Positions 31,307 through 41,358 are shown, numbered from the stretch's first letter. The stretch: 53,174 nucleotides of DNA from a bacterium (GCA_021373255.1 JAJFTD010000019.1:1-53174); one strand, 5' to 3'. The notes: generated by a model not told the origin, from the letters alone. Numbers and translations: made by a program.

Positions 31307-33787
31307 TTATACCGTTACAGCTTCCTTCTCTTCGGACTTACCACTCGGATTCGATGGACCACTGGTGTCGACATCAAGCGAACCACGCTTGCTCCACATA
31401 GTAGCACCAGCGAGAGCGAGAACAGCGATCACCGCAACAGTAGCACGCACGACATCAGACATAGGCTGAATGACGATCGGCGCTAGCAGAACCGCGACCA
31501 GGTTCATAACCTTGAGCATCGGGTTCAAAGCCGGACCAGCAGTGTCCTTGAACGGGTCACCAACGGTGTCACCAACGACGGCAGCTTTGTGCTCAGGAGT
31601 ACCCTTGCCACCGAACAAACCATCTTCAATCTTCTTCTTAGCGTTGTCCCAAAGGCCACCAGCGTTAGAAAGAAGAACAGCCATCAACTGGCCGGAGACG
31701 ATTGTTCCAGCAAGGAATCCACCCAGAGCGGCAGCGCCGTTCATTTCACCAAAGCCAAGGCCGAAGCCGACTAGAATCGGGGCGCTTATCGCCAGAACCG
31801 CAGGGCTCATAAGTTCTTTCTGAGCGGCGGCGGTGGAAATAGCAACGCACTTCTGATAGTCAGGCTTGCCCTTATCGGAACCGCTTCGAGGGTCGTAATC
31901 CATAATACCGACGATCTCTCGGAACTGTCTGCGAACTTCCTGAACCAGGTCGAACGCCGCGCGGGTAACCGCGTTGATCGCGAACGAGCAGAACAGGAAC
32001 GGCACAGCGCCACCAATCAACAGACCGATGAAGACGTTGGTATAATCAATGCGGATACCAGTCTCAAGCAGGTTCACATCCGCCATATATGAGCGGAACA
32101 GAGCTGTAGCAGCGATAACAGCGGTAGCAATCGCAAGACCCTTTGTGAGAGCCTTGGTAGTGTTACCAACAGCGTCGAGCTTGGCAACGATCTTGTTAGC
32201 GTTACTGTCTTCACCGGCATCCTTAAGCGCGCCGGACATCTCGAAGATGCCGTTTGCGTTATCGGAAATCGGGCCGTAGGTGTCCAGAGCCAGCATAAAA
32301 CCGGTGGTAGACAAAAGGCCGAGACCGGAAAGTGCAATACCGTAAGCAGCCATCGCCGGGTCACCCTTGAAGAGAAGAGCGCTTGCGAGGATTGCAAGAC
32401 AAATCGCGACGACGCTCCATACACTCGATTCCAGACCGGAAGCGAAACCGGAAAGAATGATCGTGGCGGGACCGGTCTTTGCGGACTTAGCGCACTCAGT
32501 AACCGGCTTTGCATCGATGGCGGTATAATGCTCGGTCAGCTTATCGATTATAACCGATAAGATAATACCACTGAGGTTAGCAGCGGCGAACGTCCACCAA
32601 GGAAAGTCAAAGGATGCAGTGCTCGGTAGAGCCTTAGGAACAACTATATCGAACACATAATAGGAAAGGCCGAAGAAACCTATGGTCGCGAAGATCGACG
32701 AAATGATGAAACCCTTGTTGATCGGAACCATCGGGTTCATGTTCATGTCGTCGGAGCCCTTGACGCTGTAGATACCAATAATGGAAGCGAGAACGCCCCA
32801 AGCTCTGATAAGGAGCGGATATACAACCAGCGCAAGTCCGGCAGCACCAAGACCAAGTGAGGTCGAAGCGGCGGCACCAAGGATAATGGCAGCAACCAGA
32901 GTAACTTCGTAGCTCTCGAAAACGTCAGCGGCCATACCAGCGCAGTCACCAACATTGTCACCAACGTTGTCGGCGATAGTAGCGGCATTGCGAGGATCGT
33001 CCTCAGGTATGCTCTGCTCGACCTTACCAACAAGGTCGGCGCCCACATCAGCGGCCTTGGTGTAGATACCACCACCAATCCTCATAAAGAGGGCTGCGAG
33101 ACATCCACCGAAACCGAAACCAATGAGAACCTTCATCGACTCATTGCCGAAAAGGAAGAACACAAGGCAAGCGCCTAGAAGACCAAGACCTACTGTCGCC
33201 ATACCGGAAACGCCACCAGCGCGGAACGCCACATAAAGGGCACGCTTGAAACTGGAGAGAGCGGCGTTGGCAACACGAACGTTAGCCCTGACAGCCATCA
33301 TCATACCGATGAAACCGGCCAGATATGAGGCGGCTACACCCAGGATGAACGCGATGCTCACACCGACATAGATCGGAATAACACCGAACCTGGCGTCCTT
33401 GCCATCAAAGCCTGGTACGTTCTTGTAAAGGAATGTAAGGCCAATAGCAATGATGATAACAAATACGATCATCGTCGAGACTTGCTTCTTGAGGTATGCG
33501 AGAGCGCCCTCTTCTACAGCCTTGGCGACGCTGACCATACCCTTGGAACCCGGATCTTCCTTGCTGATCGTTCTAAACCACATGAGTCCGAACGCAAGAC
33601 CGACAATAGCGCAGATAAATACAGCCAGAACCGAGGGCCACATAACGGGCAATTCCTCGAACTTAGGTAGAGTTATCGCTTCGCCGGCGAAGGCAGCACC
33701 CGGGAGCACGACGGCCAGCAAACCCATAGCGGCAACCGCCACGGACCACATGCTGAGCCTGCTGTGAGTCTTTGACTCGCAGTGCAT
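31307..33787 (-). CDS. hppA: K+-independent proton-pumping pyrophosphatase
   Basis: An 826-residue membrane pyrophosphatase that couples PPi hydrolysis to ion pumping across the cytoplasmic membrane. Seen: about 16 membrane helices, the substrate motif region GADLVGKVEQSIPEDDPRN (about residue 263), DNVGDNVGDCAGMAADVFES and the C-terminal GDTVGDPFKDTAGPALN. The position that sets potassium use reads GNTTKALTKG (Lys and Thr), the pattern of K+-independent H+ pumps. The N-terminus carries an added signal-like helix (about residues 12-34). GGGGGAAG lies 8 bases from the start, and a full-consensus promoter lies 140 bases upstream. Confidence 0.95.
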   Translation of the reverse strand: MHCESKTHSRLSMWSVAVAAMGLLAVVLPGAAFAGEAITLPKFEELPVMWPSVLAVFICAIVGLAFGLMWFRTISKEDPGSKGMVSVAKAVEEGALAYLKKQVSTMIVFVIIIAIGLTFLYKNVPGFDGKDARFGVIPIYVGVSIAFILGVAASYLAGFIGMMMAVRANVRVANAALSSFKRALYVAFRAGGVSGMATVGLGLLGACLVFFLFGNESMKVLIGFGFGGCLAALFMRIGGGIYTKAADVGADLVGKVEQSIPEDDPRNAATIADNVGDNVGDCAGMAADVFESYEVTLVAAIILGAAASTSLGLGAAGLALVVYPLLIRAWGVLASIIGIYSVKGSDDMNMNPMVPINKGFIISSIFATIGFFGLSYYVFDIVVPKALPSTASFDFPWWTFAAANLSGIILSVIIDKLTEHYTAIDAKPVTECAKSAKTGPATIILSGFASGLESSVWSVVAICLAILASALLFKGDPAMAAYGIALSGLGLLSTTGFMLALDTYGPISDNANGIFEMSGALKDAGEDSNANKIVAKLDAVGNTTKALTKGLAIATAVIAATALFRSYMADVNLLETGIRIDYTNVFIGLLIGGAVPFLFCSFAINAVTRAAFDLVQEVRRQFREIVGIMDYDPRSGSDKGKPDYQKCVAISTAAAQKELMSPAVLAISAPILVGFGLGFGEMNGAAALGGFLAGTIVSGQLMAVLLSNAGGLWDNAKKKIEDGLFGGKGTPEHKAAVVGDTVGDPFKDTAGPALNPMLKVMNLVAVLLAPIVIQPMSDVVRATVAVIAVLALAGATMWSKRGSLDVDTSGPSNPSGKSEEKEAVTV

Positions 33788-33921
33788 TGTTTTGACTTCC
33801 CCCTTTGAGATTGATTAGACAAACAAAACGCCGCTTCCCACTGCTCTTGAGCGAGATTGCGGCGGCGGTAAAGGGCCACATAAACCAACCGCGGCCCGGC
33901 TACTGTGACGTAGCCAAAGAG

Positions 33922-33950
33922 ATTATAAGCAAACACTGCCGTTGTGTCAA
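33922..33950 (-). promoter_or_regulatory. Full-consensus promoter of hppA
   Basis: On the minus strand TTGACA (33950-33945) and TATAAT (33927-33922) are 17 bases apart, an exact sigma-70 consensus. This predicts high constitutive expression, with a leader of about 130 bases before the hppA start. Confidence 0.88.
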
Positions 33951-34049
33951 GGAACCAGGCGGTTGCTTGCAGCATATCCAGAGTAAATTGTCGGCATTTG
34001 CTCGCGGTCCGGCTCGTATATTAGAATAGTAATGGAGGCTGGAGTTATT

Positions 34050-34553
34050 ATGCAAAACTATTGCGTGGTGGAAACACGTATCGGATTCGTGGCGCTTGTC
34101 GGCAGTGGTGGTAAGCTGGTTCGCTCAACATTGCCCAAGGCTTCTCGTGAAGAAGCTATTACAGCACTCGGGGCAGGATTAACCGAGAGTGCAGTAGAAG
34201 ATGAATGTGCGTTTGGCAGCCTACCGGGCATGCTTAGAGATTATGGCGAGGGAAAGCAAGTAGATTTCTCAAATGTGCCTGTGGATTTGAGCGCATTTGG
34301 AAAATTCCACGCAGCAGCACTGTCGGCCTGCCAAAAGATACCTTACGGTCAGCTTATCACTTATGCTGACCTCGCACGAGCGGCGGGGGTAGAGAGAGCA
34401 TGCAGGGCAGCGGGGAGCGCAATGGCGGCGAACCGTACGCCTATTATCATACCGTGTCACCGGGTGGTGGCATCGGGCGGGCGGATCGGTGGGTTTTCAT
34501 CCGGTCTGGAATGGAAACGATCACTACTCAAGCTTGAGGGAGTGGATATATAG
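34050..34553 (+). CDS. ogt: Methylated-DNA-protein-cysteine methyltransferase
   Basis: A 167-residue O6-alkylguanine DNA alkyltransferase. It transfers alkyl groups from guanine to its own cysteine in a one-time repair reaction. Seen: the acceptor motif IIPCHRVV (about residue 141), YGQLITYADLARAAG (the wing of the DNA-binding helix) and GGFSSGLEWKRSLLKLE at the end. The N-terminal domain is short. The ATG at 34050 has GGAG 5 bases upstream and is preferred over the ATG at 34032. It overlaps the next gene by one base. Confidence 0.92.
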   Translation: MQNYCVVETRIGFVALVGSGGKLVRSTLPKASREEAITALGAGLTESAVEDECAFGSLPGMLRDYGEGKQVDFSNVPVDLSAFGKFHAAALSACQKIPYGQLITYADLARAAGVERACRAAGSAMAANRTPIIIPCHRVVASGGRIGGFSSGLEWKRSLLKLEGVDI

Positions 34554-34909
34554 TGAGCTTTGTCAGAAAATGGTTGGTTGGAATTGCAGCTATCTTGATC
34601 ACCGTATATATATTGCACTTCTTGCCGCCCACATTTAGAATCAGTTGGAGCGTCTGGTGGGGGGCGGTGGTGTTTGTGCCGATACTCGCTATCACAAATG
34701 CGCTCATAGGGACGATACTCAGGCTTGCATCTGCACCGATATCGTGCCTTACCCTGGGGCTGTTTGGGTTCGTCATCAATGCCCTCGTGTTCTGGATTGC
34801 GGGGGTAGAGACTGGAGCCAAGATGGGCTTTCTCGCAGCGATGGTCGGGTCTGTGCTGTATACGGTCGTATCGACCCCGCTGAACTCGCTGCTCAAAGAG
34901 AGGAAATAG
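34553..34909 (+). CDS. Small four-helix membrane protein (holin superfamily IV-like)
   Basis: A 118-residue integral membrane protein. Seen: four hydrophobic helices (residues 8-25, 34-55, 58-80, 90-112) with GLFGFVINALVFWIAG in the third. This matches the length and pattern of the phage holin family 4-type proteins found singly on bacterial chromosomes. The function is unknown and no lysis role is implied. The GTG start shares a base with the ogt stop, so translation is coupled. It precedes rapZ by one base. Confidence 0.65.
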   Translation: MSFVRKWLVGIAAILITVYILHFLPPTFRISWSVWWGAVVFVPILAITNALIGTILRLASAPISCLTLGLFGFVINALVFWIAGVETGAKMGFLAAMVGSVLYTVVSTPLNSLLKERK

Positions 34910-34910
34910 G

Positions 34911-35813
34911 TTGGACAACCGCAAGCGACTGGTTATTATCACGGGTCTCTCCGGCGCGGGCAAATCACTTGCCACGGCTACATTCGAAGACTTGGACTAC
35001 TTCTGCCTGGACAACCTGCCACCAAACCTGCTCCCGGCGGCAGTAGAGCTGTGGCAGCCTCCAAGAGATGCGCAAGACGTTGCTATTACCGTGGATGTGC
35101 GAGCAGGGCAATTCTTTGAGGATTTGCTCCCCATCATTCAGCAGCTACGACAATCAGAGCTTCCACAATTCTCTCGGCCAATGCTTCTATTCCTCAATGC
35201 AAGCGATGCTGAGCTGGTCAAGAGATTCAAAGAGACGCGGCGAAAACACCCACTGGTGAAAAAGGAGCACGGAATACTTGAAGCTATCAAGATTGAGCGT
35301 GAGGCATTAGCCGACCTCCAGGAGCAGGCGGATAAGATCATCGACACAACTAATCTTGAGCCTGAAGGCCTCAGACGTCTCCTTAGAGAATTTTTCAGCC
35401 CCACAAAGCCGCAGGAGCGGCTGATGGTGGCAATAGTATCGTTCGGATTCAAGCATGGAGTGCCGCTGGATGCTGATGTAGTATTTGATGTTCGGTTCTT
35501 GGCAAATCCATTCTGGGTACCTGAGCTTAAAGAAAAGGACGGCACCACAGAAGAAGCGCAGCAATACATCCTCTCGGACCCGCTTACCGAACCGCTGCTT
35601 GAAAAACTGTTTGATTTAGTCGAGTTCAGCATTCCACAATATATCAAAGAGGGTAAAGCCTACTTGACAATAGCCATCGGATGCACTGGTGGGAAACAGC
35701 GCTCCGTAGTAGTGGCAAATGAGCTTGCAAAGTTCCTGGCAAGCGCGAACTATGTAGTCCGAGTTGAGCATAGGGACTTGCACCAGGTACGGGGGCAAAC
35801 AGATGCGCGTTAG
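34911..35813 (+). CDS. rapZ: RapZ/YvcJ family nucleotide-binding RNase adapter
   Basis: A 300-residue P-loop protein of the RapZ/YvcJ family. Seen: Walker A GLSGAGKS (about residue 12), DLDYFCLDNLPPNLL, a kinase-like middle, and the C-terminal block FGFKHGVPLDADVVFDVRFLANPFW, then IGCTGGKQRSVVVANELAKFL. Known: in some bacteria it binds the sRNA controlling GlmS or influences UDP-GlcNAc metabolism; YvcJ binds and hydrolyses nucleotides. The TTG start follows GAGAGG. It overlaps the next gene, as rapZ-glmR commonly does. Confidence 0.95.
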   Translation: MDNRKRLVIITGLSGAGKSLATATFEDLDYFCLDNLPPNLLPAAVELWQPPRDAQDVAITVDVRAGQFFEDLLPIIQQLRQSELPQFSRPMLLFLNASDAELVKRFKETRRKHPLVKKEHGILEAIKIEREALADLQEQADKIIDTTNLEPEGLRRLLREFFSPTKPQERLMVAIVSFGFKHGVPLDADVVFDVRFLANPFWVPELKEKDGTTEEAQQYILSDPLTEPLLEKLFDLVEFSIPQYIKEGKAYLTIAIGCTGGKQRSVVVANELAKFLASANYVVRVEHRDLHQVRGQTDAR

Positions 35814-37104
35814 CACTTTGCTAAGCAGCTTGAAGTGGCTCTACCCTGGTATGAGGGTTAAACGATGGCTATTGCTGATTCCGGTAGGGGTTGCGGCAGT
35901 TATTGCGGGAGTGGTGCTGCTTCTCAACATGCATATTGTCGACGTGCTGGGGATGGTGGGTACGGAGGCATTTCGCCGGTTCGGCATGAGGCTTGATAAG
36001 CCGGCCACTCAAGTCCCGCTCGGAATAGGAATGGTAGGGCTTGGGCTTCTTCTCATATTCGTAAGTCTGAGGCAGGTTGTGCGGTCCATCACCAGCGTTG
36101 TGAGCCCGGAGGCGCAGGGAAAACTGGCGGATATGGTCTTCCAGAGGCGCTACCTGGCTGGTGGGCAGCGGATAGTGGTTATCGGCGGCGGCACTGGTCT
36201 CTCCACGATGCTCCGTGGTCTTAAGCAATATTCCAGTAACATTGTAGCAATAGTCACAGTAACTGACGATGGCGGTAGCTCGGGCAGAAGTCAGCGTGAA
36301 ATGGGTATGCTCCCACCCGGCGATATACGCAACTGCCTCGTGGCTCTAGCAGACGCGGAACCGATGATGACCGAGCTGTTTCAGTATCGATTCGATGAAG
36401 GAATCGAGAACCTGGACGGGCACTCATTCGGCAATCTGTTGATAGCAGCAATGACTCGAATTACCGGTGATTTCGAGTTAGCTGTTAAAGAAACGAGCCA
36501 TATCTTAGCCATACGTGGACTGGTTTTGCCATCGACCCTCGAGCAGGTGACGCTGCAAGCTGAATTTGAGGATGGGATGTTTGTTGAAGGCGAAACCACC
36601 ATTACAAAGACACCCGGCGCAATTAAATACATGATGCTCCACCCATCAAACGTGCGCCCCCTGGAAGAAGCTCTGCGGTCTATTGAACTGGCTGATTGCA
36701 TAGTGCTCGGGCCGGGAAGCGTTTATACCAGCGTGGTTCCAAACCTGCTCGTAAACGGGATACCGGAGGCTATAGAAGCATCAGAGGCTGCAAAGGTATA
36801 TGTGTGCAATGTCATGACCCAGCCCGGCGAAACCGATGGCTACGCGGCATCTCATCACATCCACGCGCTTACCAAGCATACTGAACACAGGGTATTCAAC
36901 CACGTCCTCGTAAACCAAAAACGCCCTAGCAAGGATCTTCTCGCTAAATATGCACAACAGAACCAGTTCTTCGTGGAGCCCGATCTTGCGACAATTAGAG
37001 ATATGGGGTTCAAGCCCATTGTTGGAGATTACATAAGCCAGACTGATGTGGTTCGTCACGATCCCGCAAAGTTGGCCGAAGCTATTATAAAGTTGATCTA
37101 CTAA
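35803..37104 (+). CDS. glmR: GlmR/YvcK family UDP-GlcNAc-binding protein
   Basis: A 433-residue YvcK/GlmR protein. Seen: an N-terminal pair of membrane helices (about residues 20-40 and 65-85), an extension common in clades outside Bacillus, then the CofD-like nucleotide domain: IVVIGGGTGLSTMLRGLK (about 126-143), TVTDDGGSSGRSQREMGMLPPGDIRNCL, DGHSFGNLLIAAM and LGPGSVYTSVVPNLL. Known: it binds UDP-sugars and supports cell-wall synthesis, with RapZ as neighbour. The start at 35803 overlaps rapZ by 11 bases. Confidence 0.94.
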   Translation: MRVSTLLSSLKWLYPGMRVKRWLLLIPVGVAAVIAGVVLLLNMHIVDVLGMVGTEAFRRFGMRLDKPATQVPLGIGMVGLGLLLIFVSLRQVVRSITSVVSPEAQGKLADMVFQRRYLAGGQRIVVIGGGTGLSTMLRGLKQYSSNIVAIVTVTDDGGSSGRSQREMGMLPPGDIRNCLVALADAEPMMTELFQYRFDEGIENLDGHSFGNLLIAAMTRITGDFELAVKETSHILAIRGLVLPSTLEQVTLQAEFEDGMFVEGETTITKTPGAIKYMMLHPSNVRPLEEALRSIELADCIVLGPGSVYTSVVPNLLVNGIPEAIEASEAAKVYVCNVMTQPGETDGYAASHHIHALTKHTEHRVFNHVLVNQKRPSKDLLAKYAQQNQFFVEPDLATIRDMGFKPIVGDYISQTDVVRHDPAKLAEAIIKLIY

Positions 37105-37225
37105 GGTGCATTCTCTGAATCACTGAAGAACTAACGCCGAGCGCGTGTAATTCCTTGTTCAGCGCATTCATATCCATTCAGTATCTCAGCGATTCTGCGT
37201 ACAGACCTGTAGCCATTACGTTGTG

Positions 37226-37257
37226 CCCTCACCCTGGCCCTCTCCCCCAGGAGAGGG
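37226..37257. repeat. REP-like palindromic element
   Basis: The segment begins CCCTCACCCTGG and continues into an 8-bp perfect stem, CCCTCTCC (37238-37245) and GGAGAGGG (37250-37257), with a four-base loop. Such CCCTCACCC-plus-hairpin units are dispersed in many bacterial genomes. It lies between the convergent glmR and htpX genes, where it may also act as terminator. The adjoining 37270-37320 has short CCATCAAA repeats. Confidence 0.55.
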
Positions 37258-37322
37258 AATGCGTTAGCTATCCCTTCCCAACCATCAAACCATCAGACTA
37301 TTCAGCCATCAAACTTTTAGGC

Positions 37323-38210
37323 CTACATCTCTCGCAAGCGTTGGATACGGTCTTCGATTGGTGGGTGGGTGCTGAAGTTGAAAATGCTGCTCAGGGCGCG
37401 GCCGCCTTTGAATGGGTTGGATATGAACAGATGCGCGGTTGCGCTGTTGGCAGTAGTGAGTACGTGGTGATCGTTTTCTATCTTCTCAAGAGCGCTGGCG
37501 AGACCCTCGGGGTAGCGTGTCAACATCGCTCCGCTGGCATCTGCGAGATATTCTCTGCGTCTGGATATTGCCGCTTGCACTAAGGCTGTCGAAATCGGAG
37601 CAAGTATTGCGAGAGCTATTCCGATGAAGAAGAATATTACCTGCCCCTGCCCGCCTTGATTGTTACGGCTGCGATAGCCACCGAAACGGCCGGTCCACCA
37701 GAACCAGTGCGCAAGCATTGCTATAGAACCCACCAGCACAGCCACAAGCGTCATGAATCGGACGTCATAGTTGCGGATGTGGGACATCTCGTGCGCGACT
37801 ACTCCCTCTAGCTCGACCCGGTTCATCATCCCTAGCAGACCTGTGGTGGCGCATACAATGGCATGGTCGGGGTCACGGCCTGTGGCGAAAGCATTTGGAG
37901 CGGGATCGTCCATTACATAGGCGCGCGGCACCGGCAGACCTGCGCCTAACGCCAGACCCTCTACCACATTTACAAACTGCGGAAACTCTTCTTTAGTAGC
38001 CGGACGGGCGTGCACTGAGGCCAGCACAATTTGGTCTGAGTAATAATAACTACCTATACTGCTAACAAACGCGAATAGCAGCGCGGCGATCAATGCGATC
38101 GGATTGTTATATGCAAGATAAAACCCATAACCGATCGCACCGACCACAATTATAAAGAACACCACCAGCAGGCGCGAACGCCAGATGTTGCCGGATATCT
38201 GCTCATACAT
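37323..38210 (-). CDS. htpX: Membrane zinc metalloprotease HtpX (M48)
   Basis: A 295-residue membrane protease for quality control of membrane proteins. Seen: two N-terminal helices (about residues 14-55), the zinc motif HEMSHIRNYD (about residue 139), another helix pair near 160-215 and RREYLADASGAMLTRYPEGL, which supplies the third ligand. The length is normal. The start lies 3 bases after the lemA stop, and the pair forms one transcript; htpX-lemA neighbourhoods are common. Confidence 0.95.
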   Translation of the reverse strand: MYEQISGNIWRSRLLVVFFIIVVGAIGYGFYLAYNNPIALIAALLFAFVSSIGSYYYSDQIVLASVHARPATKEEFPQFVNVVEGLALGAGLPVPRAYVMDDPAPNAFATGRDPDHAIVCATTGLLGMMNRVELEGVVAHEMSHIRNYDVRFMTLVAVLVGSIAMLAHWFWWTGRFGGYRSRNNQGGQGQVIFFFIGIALAILAPISTALVQAAISRRREYLADASGAMLTRYPEGLASALEKIENDHHVLTTANSATAHLFISNPFKGGRALSSIFNFSTHPPIEDRIQRLREM

Positions 38211-38213
38211 CGC

Positions 38214-38777
38214 TTATGTGAAGTCGACTTTCACATTCTCGCGCGCTTCATCGTCCATCGGGAAGTACTCGTGCTCACGGAAACCAAAGTTGCTCGCTAT
38301 CATATTCGCGGGGAAGCTCTGGATCAAGGTGTTGAAAAGCATAACCTGATCGTTATAGAACTGCCGCGCATAGCGGATCTTGTCTTCGGTGCCCGTGATT
38401 TCTTCCTGAAGCATCAGGAAGTTCTGGTTCGCTTTAAGCTCGGGATAGGCCTCAGCCACAGCGAACAGGCTCTTAAGAGCGCCGGTGATCTGGTTCTCAG
38501 CCGCCCCCTGCTCCTGTGGTGTGCTGGCATTGATCGCCATGTTCCGGGCCTTGGTCACGTTCTCAAAGACCTCGCTCTCGTGCTTGGCATAGCCCTTAAC
38601 GGTTTCCACAAGGTTGGGGATAAGGTCATAACGCCGTTTTAGCTGCACATCTATCTGCGACCACGCGTTCTCTATCCTGTTCTTGAGACTCACCAACTGA
38701 TTGTATTTCGCGATAACCCAAATCACTATCAGGATAGCTATACCCACAACTATCCCGACTGTCAATCCAAATCCCAT
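38214..38777 (-). CDS. lemA: LemA family protein
   Basis: A 187-residue LemA protein. Seen: an N-terminal helix ([20 protein letters not shown]), then the family core [35 protein letters not shown] and [10 protein letters not shown], and the C-terminal [16 protein letters not shown]-like block. The start is set at 38777 because an upstream in-frame start would overlap the neighbouring regulator gene without reason. It pairs with HtpX; LemA is widely found with membrane proteases, and its mechanism is unclear. Confidence 0.93.
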   Translation of the reverse strand: MGFGLTVGIVVGIAILIVIWVIAKYNQLVSLKNRIENAWSQIDVQLKRRYDLIPNLVETVKGYAKHESEVFENVTKARNMAINASTPQEQGAAENQITGALKSLFAVAEAYPELKANQNFLMLQEEITGTEDKIRYARQFYNDQVMLFNTLIQSFPANMIASNFGFREHEYFPMDDEARENVKVDFT

Positions 38778-38877
38778 AGTCTCACCATCCAACGGATGTA
38801 ATCGATCATCAGTGTATAGTATTCTACGCCAATATGCAAAGTTCCCGCTTGGATTTTTATACTGTTTAGGAAGTAGA

Positions 38878-39561
38878 CTATTCCGTCTCAATTATGATTG
38901 ATGAAACGGCTGAACCGTCCATGTGCATCTTGATCAGCGCGTGAGTTCGTGCCTTGTCACCTGCAGCGAGTGCTTCGATGATCTCACTGTGGATATCTGC
39001 TCCCTTTAGCCGAACGGGGTTTTTCTCATTGCCAAGTGCTGCAAAGAGCAGCATTTTCATTTGACTCTTCAGACAGTTCCAAATGTGCAGCGACCGGCTG
39101 TTACCACATGCTCGCACTATGATCTCGTGGAAATCCAGGTCCGCCTCCATCAGCGCTCGTGTATCACTCCCCGCTTCATTGAACTTACTCAATTGTTCCT
39201 TGAGGGCATCCAGAGGAACGATCCCCTGCTCTATACACTTTTCGCTGCTCACAAATTCAATGGCATACCTGAGAACAAGTATCTCGTTAATGTCTTGTTT
39301 ACTGAATGTGGCAACGATTGTATGCTTGTTCCTCACTCGCCTGACAAGACCCTCAGCCTCAAGAAGCATGAACGCCTCCCTGACGCAAGCCCTGCTGACA
39401 CCCATACCATCGGCAAAGATCTCTTCGGCAAGCCGTGTTCCGGGAGGATATTCACCACTGATGATCCTGTCCCGGATAATATCCGCAGCTTTGTCCCCCA
39501 GCGACTGGTATCTCAGTTCTTGAACGTCCAAGTTGGTTGATTTCACGCGTTTTGTCCTCAT
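38878..39561 (-). CDS. FCD-domain GntR transcriptional regulator
   Basis: A 227-residue regulator. Seen: a winged helix ([38 protein letters not shown]) and an FCD C-domain with metal residues [14 protein letters not shown] and [12 protein letters not shown]. It is the last gene of a minus-strand operon with an HpaI-type aldolase and a 2-hydroxyacid dehydrogenase, and the likely controller of that operon. The palindrome at 41433-41448 is a candidate target. Confidence 0.92.
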   Translation of the reverse strand: MRTKRVKSTNLDVQELRYQSLGDKAADIIRDRIISGEYPPGTRLAEEIFADGMGVSRACVREAFMLLEAEGLVRRVRNKHTIVATFSKQDINEILVLRYAIEFVSSEKCIEQGIVPLDALKEQLSKFNEAGSDTRALMEADLDFHEIIVRACGNSRSLHIWNCLKSQMKMLLFAALGNEKNPVRLKGADIHSEIIEALAAGDKARTHALIKMHMDGSAVSSIIIETE

Positions 39562-39570
39562 TTATATTGG

Positions 39571-40368
39571 TTAATGATTTATTGCCTGCCGGTCTCTCAC
39601 GGCGTTAACTTCACTCTGGCAGATTCTGTAAAGCCAGGCAATATCGCAGCCGAACCAGAACGCTTTCATGCCTTTGTCCATCCAGCGCAAGGTTGTCTCG
39701 GAATCACCCACTGCTATGCCCGGCATTACTCCGTATTTGTTGCATACTTCGATGATGTGCTCAACGGCTGCTATATACTCGGGATTCTGCAATTGTCCTG
39801 GTATACCCATTCCCAGCGAAAGGTCGTCGTTGCCCACGACAGCGATATCAATACCTTCTACTGATAGAATATCGTCGAGATTAGCAAGCGCTTCTGCGGT
39901 TTCAATCTGAATGCCGATCACAGTGTTGTCATTGACCGTCTCAATCTGCTCATCAACTGAGTTCCAGCCAATGTATTTTCCAATTGGGCAACACGATCCA
40001 GCCAGACCCCGGTTGCCTATTGGTCTGTATCGAACGGTATCTACTAGCTTTTCCACCTGCTCTCGTGACCTTATTCGGGGCACAAAAACGCCATCCGCTC
40101 CCTGGTCAAGAGCACGGTTGAGTTCGTGGTAACAGTCCTCTGCAACACGCACCATGCAGGGCAGTCCTAGGCATCGGGCTACTCTTATATGATCAGCTAT
40201 GGTTTCTTCCGTAAGGGGAGAGTGCTCACGGTCAATTAATACACCGTCATAACCGGTCGCGTGAAATACCTCAACCACCGAGGCCGATCTGCTATCCAGG
40301 ATGCATCCAAACAGGAGCACATCGTTGTTCTTCACTTTTCGCTTCAGGGTACCTTCACAAACTCGCAT
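39571..40368 (-). CDS. HpcH/HpaI family aldolase
   Basis: A 265-residue class II aldolase that splits 2-oxo-3-deoxy acids into pyruvate (or hydroxypyruvate) and an aldehyde. Seen: VLIDREHSPLTEETI with the catalytic His, PCMVRVAEDCY (the conserved Arg), IGIQIETAEAL with the Glu metal ligand and GNDDLSLGMGIPGQ with the Asp ligand. Middle of the operon, 1 base from the dehydrogenase stop. The substrate is unknown; relatives act on 2-keto-3-deoxy-rhamnonate, -glucarate or homoprotocatechuate products. Confidence 0.92.
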   Translation of the reverse strand: MRVCEGTLKRKVKNNDVLLFGCILDSRSASVVEVFHATGYDGVLIDREHSPLTEETIADHIRVARCLGLPCMVRVAEDCYHELNRALDQGADGVFVPRIRSREQVEKLVDTVRYRPIGNRGLAGSCCPIGKYIGWNSVDEQIETVNDNTVIGIQIETAEALANLDDILSVEGIDIAVVGNDDLSLGMGIPGQLQNPEYIAAVEHIIEVCNKYGVMPGIAVGDSETTLRWMDKGMKAFWFGCDIAWLYRICQSEVNAVRDRQAINH

Positions 40369-41358
40369 TTATACACCTTTATTTTTTGATGCCAAATAAT
40401 CTGCATTCAATATACCTGAGGGAATCTTGCCGGAAAAGAATTCAATTAAGCTGGTTGTGCAGGTTGTAAGCGTATCATTCATCGACTCAGCGCTGCCTGC
40501 CGAACAATGGGGTGTAAGCACAACATCGTCCATCCCACACAGGGGATGGCTGCCATCTATAGGCGCGTTTGCGAACACATCCAGGCAGGCACCGGATATT
40601 ATGCCATCTTGCAGTGCCCGGATTAATTCATCTTCGCGCACAAGCTTTCCGCGAGCTGTGTTGACAAAAAAGGCGCTCTGCTTCATTTTCTGGAAAAATT
40701 CTATCCCGATACTGTTCTCTGTCTGCGGGGTGAGAGGGATATGCAGGCTTACGAAATCCGATTGGCTCAACAAATCATCCATATCAGTGACCTTCGCACC
40801 CTCAGGCGCATCGTCACCTACATTCCATCGTAGATCGTAGGCAAGTATCTCACAATCAAATCCTCTCAAGAGTTTGGCAAGCCATTGGCCAATTGCCCCA
40901 TAGCCGATAATCCCAATTGTCTTGCCATATAATTCACGTGAGAACGCTGGACACCAGTTACCTTTGCGCAATTCACGATCACACAGTGCGATCTTGCGAG
41001 TCAGCGCCAGCATCATCCCAAGGGCGTGCTCCGCGACTGCTCGCGCATTCTTGCCCGCCGTGTTGGTCACGGCTATGCCAAGATCCGAAGCTGTGGCAAG
41101 ATCAATGTTATCTATCCCGGTCCCATGGCGGACTATGATTCTTAGGCTGTCGCTAAGTTGCTCCAGCGCCCAGCGGTCATACTTCTCACCACCCGCAATA
41201 ATGGCTTCATAACCATGAGCAGTAGACACAGCATCCTGTGGGGCATAGCTGGCAGGTATTATCCAGTCAATGTCATATCCTTTTTTACTCATATCTTCAA
41301 TGTAATCTCTGTATTGCTGCCCGTGGTTAAGATTAGTTAAAACAACTCTAATACTCAT
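40369..41358 (-). CDS. D-isomer 2-hydroxyacid dehydrogenase
   Basis: A 329-residue NAD-dependent dehydrogenase, a distant paralog of 27052-28026. Seen: TIGIIGYGAIGQWLAKLL as nucleotide site, NTARGKLVREDEL with the substrate Arg, ACLDVFANAP and TPHCSAGS with the catalytic His. First gene of the operon: its ATG follows AAAGG by 6 bases and lies about 38 bases after the predicted transcription start. It probably reduces or oxidises a product or precursor of the aldolase reaction, for example a tartronate/glycerate-type acid (inference). Confidence 0.92.
   Translation of the reverse strand: MSIRVVLTNLNHGQQYRDYIEDMSKKGYDIDWIIPASYAPQDAVSTAHGYEAIIAGGEKYDRWALEQLSDSLRIIVRHGTGIDNIDLATASDLGIAVTNTAGKNARAVAEHALGMMLALTRKIALCDRELRKGNWCPAFSRELYGKTIGIIGYGAIGQWLAKLLRGFDCEILAYDLRWNVGDDAPEGAKVTDMDDLLSQSDFVSLHIPLTPQTENSIGIEFFQKMKQSAFFVNTARGKLVREDELIRALQDGIISGACLDVFANAPIDGSHPLCGMDDVVLTPHCSAGSAESMNDTLTTCTTSLIEFFSGKIPSGILNADYLASKNKGV

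Noticed and set aside
31307-33787. Sodium- or potassium-dependent pyrophosphatase
   Set aside because: The GNTTKALTKG motif carries Lys and Thr at the deciding positions, as in K+-independent proton pumps.
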